A DNA stretch of 64,000 nt from Branchiostoma lanceolatum (taxonomy: Eukaryota > Chordata > Leptocardii > Amphioxiformes > Branchiostomatidae), in assembly GCF_035083965.1 (NCBI RefSeq), contig NC_089735.1:6536001-6600000 (forward strand). The letters run 5' to 3'. The position numbers and the translations under genes are program-made. Each line of letters begins with the position of its first letter. The stretch's first letter is position 1. The notes beneath the pieces are model-generated. The model saw only the letters and a program-made list of their open reading frames with translations, did not search any database and was not told the origin of the DNA. Of this stretch, positions 10,135-23,900 are shown piece after piece.

Positions 10135-13100
10135 CTAAAAGAAGATGTCGTTTGCGACATCGATGAAGTCACCATCTCTCAGAGCCGTGTCCAGCACCCG
10201 GCAGGTGGCAGCGTCCCCCTCTCTTCTCTGCCAAGTGTGCAACATTTCCAACACCTGGAGATTCAAACTAGACTGTTAGATTGCATACTAGGATATAATT
10301 TGCATACTTTAAAGTAATTTTCCTCCTTAGGACACTGATTTCCATTGATTTGCCTGCTTCAAAAAAAGAAAGATCACATGTACAGTATACAGTACTATTA
10401 ATTCCGTGCACAAATTTATCATCCCCCAAATGCTTATACTGTATTTGTGAGTCAACTGTTGAAGAAAGTCCCTGTCTTATCTTCCCAGTCAATGTTTTGA
10501 TCCTAAGCTGTTATGTTAAAACTTTAGTTCCATGGATTGAAATTTTCTGCACAGACCTTCAGCACTTGGCTTGCACTTTTGGCCCTTGCTTGTCCTGAAA
10601 ATCTACAAAAGAACATCCCCACAAACAAAATCCTGACATGAGCATAGTCCCCATTCATTGTGTGGAGAAAAAAAGTAGACAGATCCAGTGAGCAACACTC
10701 AAAAAACACCTTACCTGTTGGTAGACGTTCTTCCCCACTTTCTTGCTGATGCCTGTCAGGTCGTTCTGAGTAAAGCCCAGTTTGTTTGCGAACAGGACCC
10801 AGTCCCTGCCGTGCACCTTAGACGCCACCTGCTGAAGGGTTTCCTCAGACACAGGCACGGCCAGCTCGTCTATACTAGCTCTCGATGTTGCCTGAGCAAA
10901 GGATATCAACATCTTATTTTGTATTGTTTATATAAAGGGCAGTAAAACATCTACCAGTATCTAAATCAGGGCCCTTCCTAACTGCATTGAACTGAGACGA
11001 GGGAAGGTTCCAGCTTCAAAAAACCTTTGACCTCTATCCATATGCCCCAGTGGCCAATGGATATAGTTTCGGCCCATGGATACTGCCTGCCACTGGTTGA
11101 TCTGCTAGTAGATGCACATGCTCAAGTACTCAGTAAAAGGCTTTATTTCATAGGAATTTAATTTCACAGTAGGGAGAAAATGGAGTGTTCGCTGTGGTTG
11201 TAAGTTTGCAGTTGAATCAAGAGGGTAAGTTTGCGGTTGAATCAAGAGGGTAGGCAGGCAGAGGACAGAACAAACATTTTCGCAATGGTGCGGTGAAGAA
11301 GTCACTGAGAAAACTGAACATAAAACCACTGCAAATATATTCTGTTTGACAGTATTCTAAATAAGACCAGAGGACTAGTAAAAGATTGGCAGGTTGATTT
11401 TCTACCATGTTGAGTTTTCTCCCATAATATCAAGTATACAGACAACGTAAGAAAAAACATGAGTTGTAATGTTTTCAGTGATAGCATTGGCAACTCTTAT
11501 TTTCTTACCATTGCATGCTACAGAAATTAAGAGAAGAGGGCCTTACCGGTTTGTCCTCCGGTACAGAAGATGGGCATCACAGGGACAAAACATTGACATG
11601 ACAATCAAAAACTGATCAAGTCTCAAAAAGGATAACATGATTTTTTGGGGGGCAGGCTTGCTGTGCAAACTCAGGGAACACTGCTGTCTCCAGAACGGAA
11701 ATTTGGTTGTTGGGATGGACAAAAATATCACCCCGCCCGTCAAAAATATCTTAACCTCATGACATGAAATTAATGAAATTGTATCTTTGTAAGTTTAAAA
11801 TGACAGATGTATTAATAACCTAGTCTCCCAAACTATGAGTGGGGCGGAAGCAATTCAATGATGGAGACAGCCCTAATTGTAATACAAATACATCCCCTTA
11901 ACAAAGCTGACCGCTAGCTGACCTGTGAGGCTGAAGCCCTGGTGTCCTGTAACTCGGGAGGAATGATGTTGAACTCCAGAAGTGCGTTGACCGTTTCAAA
12001 CGGCATTGTCTTCACCCACTCTATAAACTGGTCCTCATCCACTTCACCTAGGGGCAACACAACACTGAACTTTACAGCTGCTTAGACCTCATCTGTTACA
12101 AGAAGTAAGATAAAGGAACACACTGCTTTAACGCAAGGAATACATGTAGCTCATAGTACACTGGGAACAAAGACATCCAATCTCTTCCTCCCCAGACTTG
12201 GACTGGAAGAAGATGCATGCCACTCTGCCACACAGAGAGAATTCATATGTACAACATATAGATGTAAGCTGGGACTAGCATAATATTTCGCTCAAAATTT
12301 TTGTGAGCATAATGGCATTTCTTTTTTCTGTGTCTCTTTGTAAATGTTATTGTCCTGTGCCTTTGCATGGTGTTGCTATGGCCCAAAAGTGGGAAGAGGC
12401 AAAGAAATTTACCCTGTTCCTTGGTGTCAATCTGGGTCACAAAGATGTCTGCCAGTCTGGTGATGGTTTCCTAAACAGACAAAAACAATGTTTAACATAC
12501 CAGCAACACTGCTGTGTTCTTTTACATTGAAAGACACCAAGTCTTGGCAACTTTCACATTTCCTTATTTATTATTTCTTGACAAAGCATGATGGCATTTA
12601 TGTCTACCTTACCTCACTTTCCTCTTCATACAACTTGGACAGGATTCTCTTCATGATGTTTCTGTCCACAGCTTTCCCACGGTTCAACAGTTTGAACACA
12701 CCTACAGGATGGAAGTATGAGAGGATGTCTAGCTTAGAAACAATCAAATTTTAGCTGTTGGCATTTAACATTACATAATTCATTGATATAAAGATTGCCT
12801 AATTCCCTCATCTTTTTGATTTCCATTGACACAAGCTTTAAGAATCCTGTCTATAGTGACCACCTGCCCACCTAGACCAGATTTTATTGGTCCCCTGAAT
12901 AGTCTTGGTAGTTTTGACAAGTTGCCATCAAGCATCTGGAGGGTCAGCTAGGAGCGTGATTTAACCTGCCCCCTACCTCTCAACTTGTCCTCTACTTCAG
13001 CGATGGACATCCACTTGGCAGCGTTGCAGTACGTCTGAAACGTGATCCCTCCGCTCTCGTCACGCGGGACCTGACGTAGGCTCTAGTTAGGAGACAAACG

Positions 13101-14241
13101 TAAACAAACAGATCACTTACTCAAAGACAGGAAAAATGGTCAGACTATGCATGATGTACAAAACGACTCATAAACTACTAGACAAACTGACTACAAAGTA
13201 TCTAACATTAATACCAGCTCAGAAAAAAGAAACAAGAAATAGTAATGCTTGAATTGAGGCGTTCAAAAATGTTTTGCCTACAACCATCATAGAGTGGAAC
13301 TCGTTGCCATATCAAGTACTGTAGGAGTATCCTCATTAGATACCTTTGAACAATGCTTATTGTTAGATGTGAAACGGCTTTATGTGATTATGAACAGAAA
13401 AAAAGTGTTACCTGTTTGATGAAGACATCCTGAGTGACCTGTAGTGCCTGGTTCTGAGTGAGCACACCTGTACTGTCACACCCCAGCTGCTGGAACCGGT
13501 TCCACAGTCGCTCCACCTCAGGGATGTCCACTAGTACCGTGAGACAGGAGGAGAGAAATAGATGGTTACATCTGCTGTGTGTTACTAACTAGGGGTGGGT
13601 ACATACGTTACATGCACTGGTACAAAACTGGTATTTCTTGCTAGACCATCCAGAAAAATGGACTGGCATAGATCAAGGAGGTTATATAGACCCTCCTTGC
13701 ATAGATCAGTTGAAACCTGTTTAGATCCACCCAATCTTCTCCACAATGAAGAAGATCATTTCCCCCAGTCGTGTGTCAATCATAAGCCTGCGATGTCCTT
13801 AGTTAACTGAAGTCTCAGGGGCAGTTGGTTTGCCAGAATTCACAAATGACTATGTGAAAGAACAAGGCAATCAGACATGGCAGACTTCACCCCCTTACCC
13901 ATACTGCTTTCTAACCCTTCAAGTTCCACAAACATTGTAGCACTGAGGATTTGTGGTAACTCTGTATTGCACAGACAGACAAGTCACAAGACAAAAACAA
14001 TACCTTACTCCATAGGCAGGGATAAAAAAGGACAGTATCATTTTTATCATGACTAAAAGCTACGTCACCGTTATGGATATGTCATGATCATTGACAATGT
14101 ATGAATACCATTGGAAGGCAAAATGCACTCACAAGCACAGGCTTCAGCGTGAGCTGTGATCCAGTTGGGTTGGTTAGGATCAGTCAACTCCCCCACCAGA
14201 CTGCCGGCGTCCCCCTGGAAGCTGCTGGCATAAGCACCCAT
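10135..14241 (-). CDS. Calcineurin-B-like EF-hand protein with C-terminal death domain
   Basis: Eight exons join in phase: 14133-14241, 13412-13530, 12977-13070, 12613-12701, 12413-12470, 11923-12047, 10715-10891 and 10135-10254, encoding 296 residues. The start MGAYASS fits an N-myristoylation signal, as in calcineurin B and CHP proteins. Residues about 38-180 follow the calcineurin-B pattern: EVERLWNRFQQLGCDSTGVL, GGITFQTYC, EDKLRGVFKLLNRGKAVDR, and IDTKEQGEVDEDQFIEWV. The loops have lost several calcium ligands (the last has Gln at position 12), so calcium binding is doubtful. Residues about 205-296 look like a death domain: LQQVASKVHGRDWVLFANKL, then FTQNDLTGISKK, and VLEMLHTWQRREGDAATCRV. 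I know no named vertebrate gene with this pairing. It could act as a membrane-tethered scaffold in death-domain signalling; that is inference. Confidence 0.82.
11640..11880. repeat. Dispersed repeat with GGGACAGA/GGACGG blocks
   Basis: This stretch in the EF-hand/death gene shares scattered blocks with about 470-655 in the mannosidase gene and 34690-34905 in DAPP1, such as the GACATGAAATTRATRAAA segment and a GGAGAYRRCYCTA ending. It has no coding capacity. The element class is not clear to me. Confidence 0.4.
13250..13385 (+). mobile_element. LINE 3'-end remnant
   Basis: A decayed copy of the last reverse-transcriptase codons of a non-LTR element, including CATCATAGAGTGGAACTCGT. The same segment, better kept, is at 45562-45850. 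It lies in an intron of the EF-hand/death gene on the opposite strand. Confidence 0.55.
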
Positions 14242-14981
14242 CTTGCACCAGAATCTTTGCACCGATGGAAGTCCGGAATACCAAGTTACAGCTGTTTTGC
14301 CCAATGGAATGCGGAAGTGGGCGACTTAGCATGTACGCATGCACCATAGCAACGTGAAAGAGCGACTCCTAGCGGAATTTAGTCTAAAGGCAGACTTGAC
14401 ACGAGAAGATGTTGGGGTGGAAGATGATACCGATTTCTGACTGATTGGCGTCTCTGAGTGACAGGATGGATAGTTGGGTGTCATAAAAAGAATATAGCCA
14501 GAACATATTCCAACACTAGATCTGGATGTTTCCTAGTGGAGTTTCGCTCGGTTTGTTTGCTCCACGACCGCTATTGTATCATAGCATTGCCATGTTTGCA
14601 CCTGTTCAAAGTCCAAGCTTGGTTGATGGTTGATGTCGTTTCGAATGAATTTTTTCGCGGTGAAAAGTTGTGGAAAGAAACAAAGGTGATGAATGAGCTG
14701 ATAGTAGATAACGTCAAAATATCAACCCCCCGAAGGAAGAACCATTGGACCAATTTTTGTGCTGTTTTGCGGAAATGATGAAACAACATAAAGCTCTTTC
14801 ATGATCTGACTGAAACCACCTTACGCCGTTTGCACCGCCCAGTGTAGCCTGAGTACTAGCCTCACAAATCATGTACGTGTGTCGAGTGAAAGGGGTTAAA
14901 CGGTACATAGCAGGCTCTTGTATACACAATACAAATTTACACAGGTTCCGGGTACATTTTTTCGTAGCCTAGTGAGACGCC
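14242..14981. promoter_or_regulatory. Divergent upstream region, EF-hand/death gene and NAALAD-like gene
   Basis: The two divergent start codons are 740 bp apart, so promoters of both genes should lie here. No TATA box, CGCG element or repeat could be picked out with confidence. No convincing coding exon is present in it; the open frames found are short and unlike any family known to me. Confidence 0.5.
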
Positions 14982-17900
14982 ATGGATGTAGATTTTAAAG
15001 ACGGGAACCGTAAAGTCGACAAGAGACAGTTTCTCTCTTCTTCATGGAAGCATCTTGCCATCGTGGGGCTTGTAGCCGTTCTTGGAGTTTGTTTGGGAGT
15101 TATCATCGGGTACTTTTCTCGAGGTGGCACCGCCCTCCCCACGGACAGCTGGGAGTACATGTTGACTCATGAAGGGCCGAGCTGGGTCAGTCAACGCCTC
15201 ATAGACGACATCAGCGCAGCCAATATAGAGGAAAATCTCCGGTAATAGACCAATACTTACAACTTTTACATATGGAAACATTTAGTGATACAACTTAACG
15301 TTCTGCGAGCGCCCAAGCCAAGGTACAGTGTAGATCGATGTGGTTTAAGATTGTGGGAAATATAATATTCACTGTTTATTTAAAAATATTACAGACGAAC
15401 AGTATTTGGAACAACAGGACGCTTCTCTCGCTTAGGGACGTTCCTCTCTTTCAGTACGTCAGGTGGAAAATCGAACGAAGCTGATGCTGGTATTTAATAC
15501 CATGATCTTATTCACAGTTCAAGTTGAAATGTTTGTTAAGCACAGTCTTGTATGCGTGTTGTTATGACCATATTGTCCAAAAATCATAATTACGTCACAG
15601 CAGATAAATCTTATGGATGACATCCTCCGCAGACTCCAAATCTAATGCGCTGAGTGTGCGAAAAAATAAAACAAGGCGGACAAAAGAAACAAGATGCCTA
15701 AATTTTCATTGAAGACATAAACGATGTAACAAGAACTGAAGCGACAAAACATCGGGTATCACAGCCAAAGGTCTTCTATCCCTATATTCAAGAAGTGCAG
15801 AAGTTGACACGTGTTGTCAATTTTGTGGAACACTCAAGTATACTCAAGGCTACTAGCAAGCGATTTTTTTTGAGCCAGCGGTCACTACGGAGGCTGGCAC
15901 TCAGGCTACAAGGCTACCCGGCACACTGGTGTCACTTCTACACCTATACTCAAGGCTACCACGCTAGTGTCGTCACCTCTACAACTACCGGGCTAGTTTC
16001 ACTACAGCTACAACTACATGTACACTCCTGGGCACCTCACTAGTGTCACTTATACAAGTACACTCAAGGCTACCACAAGATGACTGTCTTTCCATTTTCG
16101 CTATTTTCTTGTACCATTGCCGGAGGGAACGAAATTTCTCGTGTGTTTTTTTCTTTCCAGAAATCTGGTGAAAATCAGTGCTCACGTGGATGTCATCCAT
16201 AAAATTAACTTATTGTGGCCTTACGACTGGCCAAGGTCTGTTGATTTTAAGAACTTAATTTTCGCCGTGAAAATAGGTTTTAAACCAAAAACAGATTTGA
16301 TCTTGCAGTGTGCGATTGGGGTTAATAAGGCAGCGCCGTGAGTTCACACTGGGGGGTCCGTAAACACTGAAGAGAACAGGTGATTTTCATAAAGCGTGCT
16401 CCAGAACTTGTCTGAGGAAGAACTGCAGGAATGACCTGTGTTAAAACCCATTCTCTTGTTACCTCCATGGAAAATGGAGGTACAGTTTTTACTGTGCTTG
16501 TTTTTTGTCTGTGTGCGTGTTTGTGCGCGTGCGTGTCTGGCGGAATATCGCGATAGCAGTGCGTGAGTAGGTGTTGTGAACTCGATAGTCAAGGTCGATT
16601 TTGGGACCTTCTGGTGGCCGACCTTGTCTTTGGCTGTGTTAGCTTTGTCTGTTTGTTCCAGCCTGGGTGCCAGGCTATCTACCTTTTTGAGGGAGCGAGT
16701 ATGGCAGCCCCCGGTAGTAAGTAGGCTGGCACCCAGGCCTAGCATAGGCTACATGTACATTCGACCTCGAACCGTGTTTCTGTCAGATACTGACCTCGAG
16801 GTTAGAATAACTGCAGGATAAACGCACCACCCAGGAGAGTGCTGAAGTTACCTCGGTTCTGCATATAGAAATGTTTAAGACCGTAGAAATGCCCCGGCGT
16901 GCGGTAATAGGCCTGGTCGGGCGGACAACACCCCCAGCACCATAGAAATACCGCAGAGCTCCCGATGGTATAGTTACCAGGCTACTTGTTATTCCAATCT
17001 TATCTGAGCCTTGTTCACATATTTGCTTGTCATCCAAATGGCAAGATGACACGAAGAGGCAAACAGCTGTGTGGATTGTTTTGAAATGTTCAAATTTTCC
17101 ATTGAACAATAAAGTGGTTAAGTAAGTTTAGAAAGGGCGGGCTCCCCGCAAGGCGACTAGTTGACATGCCTAGTTGACACAACTTAAGTGAAGAGGCCTA
17201 GCTTGTGATCACTTTGCGTTCCTTTCTTTGCATTCTCTCTTTATCTAGTTTATCTTTACTTTGTGCTTTGTATACTGAAGGGAAGTTCTTTTGGCACGAC
17301 GAAAGTTTTTATTTTGTATTTTCAAGGCTTCTCACTCAGAATACCCGCCTTGCCGGTACTGAAGCCGACCTTGAAGGCGCCCAATACATCCGGGACAGGT
17401 GGTTGGCTAATGGGTTGGATCACGTGATGCTGACGCCATATGACGTCGCCTTGTCTTATCCGACGACTCCGAACACCGTTACCATGACGACAGAAAACGG
17501 AACCGTTGTTTTCACCGGCAGGAGGATAGAGGAAGGGTTTGAGAATGACCCTGACGCCGTCACGTATTACAGCGCCTACTCCCCGCCTGGACAGGCCGAG
17601 GTAAGGGAACAGATACATGTGGAACACTTGGAGTACACTAATCTACTTTATAGATGACATCCTCTGTGGGCTTCAAATCTAAGGCGAGAGCGCGAAAAAA
17701 ACATGATGGGCCAAAAAACAGGATACCTTAATTTCCAAAATAGAGACAACAATTAAAGCGACAAAAGTTGGTATCAAAGCTAACCTGTCCTTCATACCTG
17801 TATTCACGAAATTAATGTGACACTAGCATCACTTACCAAGATGGCGACTGCACTTCAGGCTACCTCGCTGGTGTCGCTTCTACAACTACGCTCAAGGCTA

Positions 17901-20900
17901 CAACGCTAATGTTGCTTCTACAGGTGCACTCAACGCTACCACTGGAATCATTAATTATGTTTAGCCATAAGTATGGCTCAACATATTGTTTTCTCTCATG
18001 TTTCTTCTCCTGTCAAATCTTCAAATCGATTCATCTCTGTCATTTTTTGACCAAATGACCTGAAATTTGGTACAGAGGTAATGTAGGCAAAAACCAATGT
18101 ACGTTCTTTTCCTTTTTTTGATATTGACCTTGAAAGTGATTTTATTGAGGTTTTTAGGCTATTTTTAGCATATCTTGGCCTCCTGCGCCCTTGTATTTCA
18201 ACCGAATGACCTGAAATTTGCTGTATATGTGGCTTGAACAAATATTTAAAGGACTACATTCCCATTTTTGGCATACATATATTCAAAACGATTTATTTTG
18301 GGCTTTCTTGACAATATTTGCCACTTCTGTCACTTTCAATACTACATATGACCTACAGGTCATTGACCCCGAGTGCCTTGCACCTGGCCAAGCTTGAAGT
18401 CTGCTTACGAGGAGGAAAGACCGGACATAAACATTCAGCGTGATTATCGGGAAAACACCATGTTCCCTTAAACTCAGTGGTTAAATTGCAGTTTAGGAAA
18501 TTTTATAACAGAAAACAAGTTAAATCAATGATTTTGTGAATGTTTATTCTAGCATTAGTTATTCCAGATATTTTCAAACTCCAAATTCTTCAACACAACA
18601 CGGGAGATCGTTTCTCCTCAGACTGGCGCGACACTCCTGTCAAAATTGATTGATGATCTCTCTCTGCCGCCGACTTCATACATGATCAAAGGCGGGTGGT
18701 AGGCGGTGCCTTCCTACATGTCCTACGTACGGGCGTATGGATCGTAGAATTCGGCAAAAAAGGAATGATTAGGCCAGTAGAGTCAGTCCCCGGTAAGGTC
18801 AATGATTCGCCCCTTTGCGCTAGCTTGTAACGTTAAATGAATGTACCCTCTGGTGGCCAAACTTCACTGACAAACTTTCTCCCTATTATCATCATGAGCT
18901 TGCGTTAGTCTGGTACTAGTGACTATTATGTGCCGGGAATGTTTATCTATCGCACGCCTTGGAAGGAAGTTCAACCATGATAAATGGTCGGCCGTTGCGA
19001 AAATTTGGAATCCCATGCTGTTGATTTTTGTGATTGAATCTGTAAGAAAATATATTTTCATGTCGTTCATGTTTTTGGGACGGACGCCGGGACGGGGTGA
19101 ATTTTTTCTATCATTTTCGTCCCGTTAGTAATGCAAATCGAATCGTGTTGCACAAGAGGCAAAACACTAAAAACGTGGGTCTTGTGGAGTGTTTTGGAGC
19201 GGGAAAATGCCGGATATTAGCGGTGCCGAACAGTGTACATCGTCGCGCGCGGGTGACGCTCCGTCAAAACAAATCCGCTGGTGGTCTAGCGCGGCCACCG
19301 AAAATAGGCAGAAACACACAGGAGGACTTAGCACCTTCGTTTATGAGGGCAATGGACCGATCCAGTCGAACACCATATCGAACATATGGAACCCCCTATT
19401 CTATTTGGAATACCTCCGTCAAGAACAGCGCTAGCTGGACAGAAATGGCACGTGTTAAGCAGGGTATGTACATGTGTCACAGGTTTTTCACTGTATTGGC
19501 TGCATGTAAGCTCAGGAAAAAAACGAAATGAAAAAGAAAATAGCTCGGGCACTCATGAGGAGGGAGCTTGAAACATATTGCCAACAACTACAAAGTCCGC
19601 TAGTACAGAGTTCCGCCTCTTCTGTACTTGTGTATGAAACTGATTAATATGAATGCGACACGGTAAGTAAAAGAATTGCATTTTGATAGTTAATTACTAA
19701 AGGACATGCAGCTGCAATTCATGCAGTCAACGCAGTGGGAACCCTGTCACAGATATACGTACCCTGTTTTACACGTGCATCGGCTGCTTGTCAAAAATCG
19801 GGCACTGATGATCACCAACAAGGTGATGCTATGCGACGCAACCCGCTTCCGCATTGACCGAAAACATAACGCCCTCACCGTAAATACATTTACCCCCTCC
19901 TTAAAACAACCCTACTCGGTGGATACATCCGTCCACAAAGAAGGCATACCATTTTATTTGGTCCGCTCTGAAAGGGTTTCAGAGCCAAAAAAGCTCAACA
20001 GAAGACAGTCTGCATATTCGACAGCTATGCGCGCGTGGCCGTTTTTGTTCGTCAAGAGCTGTTTTTGACGGACTATTCGAAATAGAACAGGGGGCGGGGC
20101 TTATTGTGTTCGAACTGGATCGGTCCATTGTGAAAATCTTTTGTTACAAATTGTTCGAACATTGAAACATTTGGATAGATGGTTTGAAACTGTTCTAAAT
20201 AAAGAGATTTTTGTTTAGTTACGTTCGAAATGTTTCCAACGTATGTGAAATGAGTTCAAACATGTTATAAGTTTCAATTCTAATTGTTTGAACACTTTAG
20301 AACTGTTGTGACTTAGACATTCTTTTAATCAAAATAGTTCAAACATATTACAAATATTATATTAAAACCCTCTCGGTGACTTTGAATTGACCCAAATATG
20401 TTGTTTTTGGTCATTTCCTTCGTCTCCTGTCAAATCTTCATATGTATACTATGGAAAACTTCATTCTTCCCTGGGGCTGATCTTTTTTAATTCAATTTTG
20501 AACTGGGTTGATTATGCGCAAGAGTGTAATTTTCAGCGGATATTTTTCGACTGGTTTACATGGAAATGGCACGGAATATCCCATTCTTGCAAGGGGAGGA
20601 TTCTTTAATTATTTCTTTCAATTTTGAGCTGGAATGATTATGAAAAAGTCCATTCTTTAGCAGAAGTGTTAATCAATTAGTGGATATGGTTGTGGACTGG
20701 TCCATATTGTGTTGAGGTGCTACTGGAAGACTCAGTTTTGGACTGGGGTGATTCATTTTTTTAGTGCAAGTATTTTAGAATGGTCCATTGTTATTTGGGG
20801 AGAGTCCATTTTTTGCATGGCGAGGAGTATGGCTAAACATGCTGTATTTGCTCGCAAATGTTGCCTTTCTAGTTTTTTTCTAATTTTATGAAAATCAATG

Positions 20901-23900
20901 ACAGTGCGCGCGTTGGTGTTATCCATAAGATTTACTTGCTGTGGCCTTACTTTAATGTTTGTAAGGTTTTGCTGGCGCTTCCTTTCATAGATTGACTGGC
21001 TGCCATTTTTCTATTTTACCCCAAGGGCGACCTGGTATTCGCCAACCACGGTTCCATGGAAGATTTCCAGTATCTAGTGGACCAAGGTGTGGACTTGGCG
21101 GGAAAAATCGTCATCGTCAAGTACGGTGGGGTAGGTCGTGGGGACAAGGTAAGGACATTTCATCCTTAAGGCTTAGTAATAAACTTACATGCTATACCCA
21201 TACACAAAGTAAAGCGCTTACCAACAAGCTTTCGACCAGTCTTCTGGTCCTTGTCAAGTTGGTTTAACCCAAAGCCTACGTCACTTTGCCTGAGCAGAAG
21301 TGTGACATCATCAACGGGTCAAAGGTCCCCGACAGTCGGTACCGGCCCCCGTCTCTGTAGACGCTTTACTTTGTGTTCGGAAATAACGTGTAGATTTATA
21401 ACTTGCCTATAACCGTACCAGATGAACCTACATACGAACATTACGGCTCTTAGCTGTTGTGTACTTAGAGTTTATAAGTTAATGAAGATTATTTGAGTGA
21501 ATCTGACCGAAGCTTTTCAGAACATATATCTCGCTTAACATATAACTCAAAACTTTCAACGGTGTTGTTATAATCTACCATACGACTTGTCTTGTCTGAT
21601 CATTCTTTGGGGAAATGTGACGTTATAGCACATCCATTGAAATGCCTACATGCCATTAATTTTCGAGCATATGTTAGAATAGGCGGTAAATTGTAACGCG
21701 TTCTGGATGCCACGTGTTTTTACATGACACCATCAAAGGATTGAGTATCAAATTCAAACTATTCAACAACAAACAAACAAACAAACAAACAAACAAACTA
21801 ACAAATAAAGAGACAGAAAACATTCCTATCTTCCCTTCCCTCCCAACGTCTCTTTGAAGATCATCAGAATCATCATAATATTTTACCAGTTCAAGGCTTC
21901 CTGGTTTGCTCCCATGCAGATAAGAATCCTATGTCCTTTTTACCAGGCGGTGAACGCAGAAAAGTTCGGAGCTCTAGGCGTCATCGTGTACTCGGACCCG
22001 GGAGACTACGGGAACCCTGACGGTCCGAACTACCCCGAAACCTGGTTCCTGTCGGGATCAGGCGTGCAGCGCGGCTCCCTTAACGGCGATTACGGGGATC
22101 TCTTGACACCTGGATACCCGGCAAAGGGTAAAACTGTAAAACTTGTAATCATTTAAATCTCGGTATGATAATCAAGGCAGTGCGTCCTCAGTACCAAACG
22201 CTCGAATGATATATCTTCCCGTTGCTTGTGATTGCTTATTAACAGCATAATTAGATGTAACACGCCTGTCCTTGGTGCTACAGGACAGGCGTGCCTGTTC
22301 TTGGTGCTGAACACCATTCACACACAAGTAAATACACCTGTCCTTGGTGCTAAACACCATCTGCACACTAGATATCAGACCTGTCCTTGGTACTGAACGC
22401 CATCCACGCACAAGAAATCAGACCTGTCCTTGGTGCTGAACGCCATCCACGCACAAGAAATCAGACCTGTCATGGTACTGAACACCATCCCCACACAGAA
22501 AACCAGACATGTCCTTGGTGCTGAACGCTAACCACGAAGTACAAAGTAGGGTTAATCAGGGACTCCACAGAGGCGAGCCATTGAGTGAACATTGACAGAA
22601 CTTTCAACGGTCTTTCAGTGAGTGATTGATGACCTACAAGGTCGCCCAGCGATCTCTCCAAGATCCTTCTATGATCTCAATGACCGATGATTTTATTTTT
22701 TGGTCCCTCATTGGTTGTGACGGGGTATCTGTCACAAGGGTTGATAAAACTTCATCTCCACTGATGAGATGTTGACAATCAATGTAACCAAGGTACTTGA
22801 TTGGTAGTTGTACGTTATGAAAGTGTACGCTCAGCTCACCAGTCTTTATATTACGCCACAGAATACGCCTACCGTACAGACATCAACAACATCACAGCAA
22901 CTGGCCTGGCATCCATCCCCACTCAGCCAATAGGATGGGAGGACGCTGCCACACTTATGAGGTGAACAGTACGAACATTTCGACTGGTAATAAAAGCTAG
23001 CTTCCTTCACAGACCGTCTATCTGCGGCCGTCGTTTATTGGGGGGGGGGTAGGGCACTGATTTGTGATTTACAATATGAGTCAAGTTCTCTAATACCGGG
23101 GAAGATTGTTTTCGTGCGCGTTTTCCTTATTGCTTTTGAGGATGCAGAAAGAGAGAAAGCAGACATTCTAGGCGCGTGGAAACGATCTCCCCCGACATTA
23201 GAAAACCTGGCTCACGGTGAAAATCACAATCTGTGCTCCAATCGAAAAATAACTTAGAAGGTTTGCGAAGGAGGCCAGTGAAAGAAATTATTTGATCAAA
23301 TAGACATTGTTGTTGTTTGTCATGTTTTTCTTGACTGATCGCGAGTTCTTGTATTTTTGACAGACACATGTCCGGCCCAGCGGCTCCCAGTGACTGGCAG
23401 GGCGGACTGGGGTTTAACTACTCGGTGGGACCGGGCTTTGTGGGACCGTACGCCAACAGGTCGGCTGTGCACATGTGGTGTATGCTATGTGCGTGTGTGT
23501 GTGTGTCACTGTGTGACTTAGTGTGTGGGTGGATTTTTTTCTCTCTCTCTGCCTTTCCCTCTCTCACACACACTGTACTAAAGCGATTATAAGGAAGGAG
23601 TTAGATACGACGAAATGTCATGGTCTTTAAAAATGTGAGCTTCCTCACAGAGAGCATTTATCAAGACTCTATCTCACGTATCCTAAGTTATCAATGAATA
23701 CCTTACAGTATTTCTATAGGATCATATGTTCCTTTGCAAATGGTCATGTTGTCGTACAAGACTGTGCTGTATCAATCCCAGGAAGGTAAACCTGAAGGTG
23801 ACCAATCAGAACGTACTGAGGAGAACCTACAACGTCATCGGTACCATCAGGGGGAGCGTGGAACCAGGTAATGCATTGGGTGATCCTCTCCGCTAGGGGG

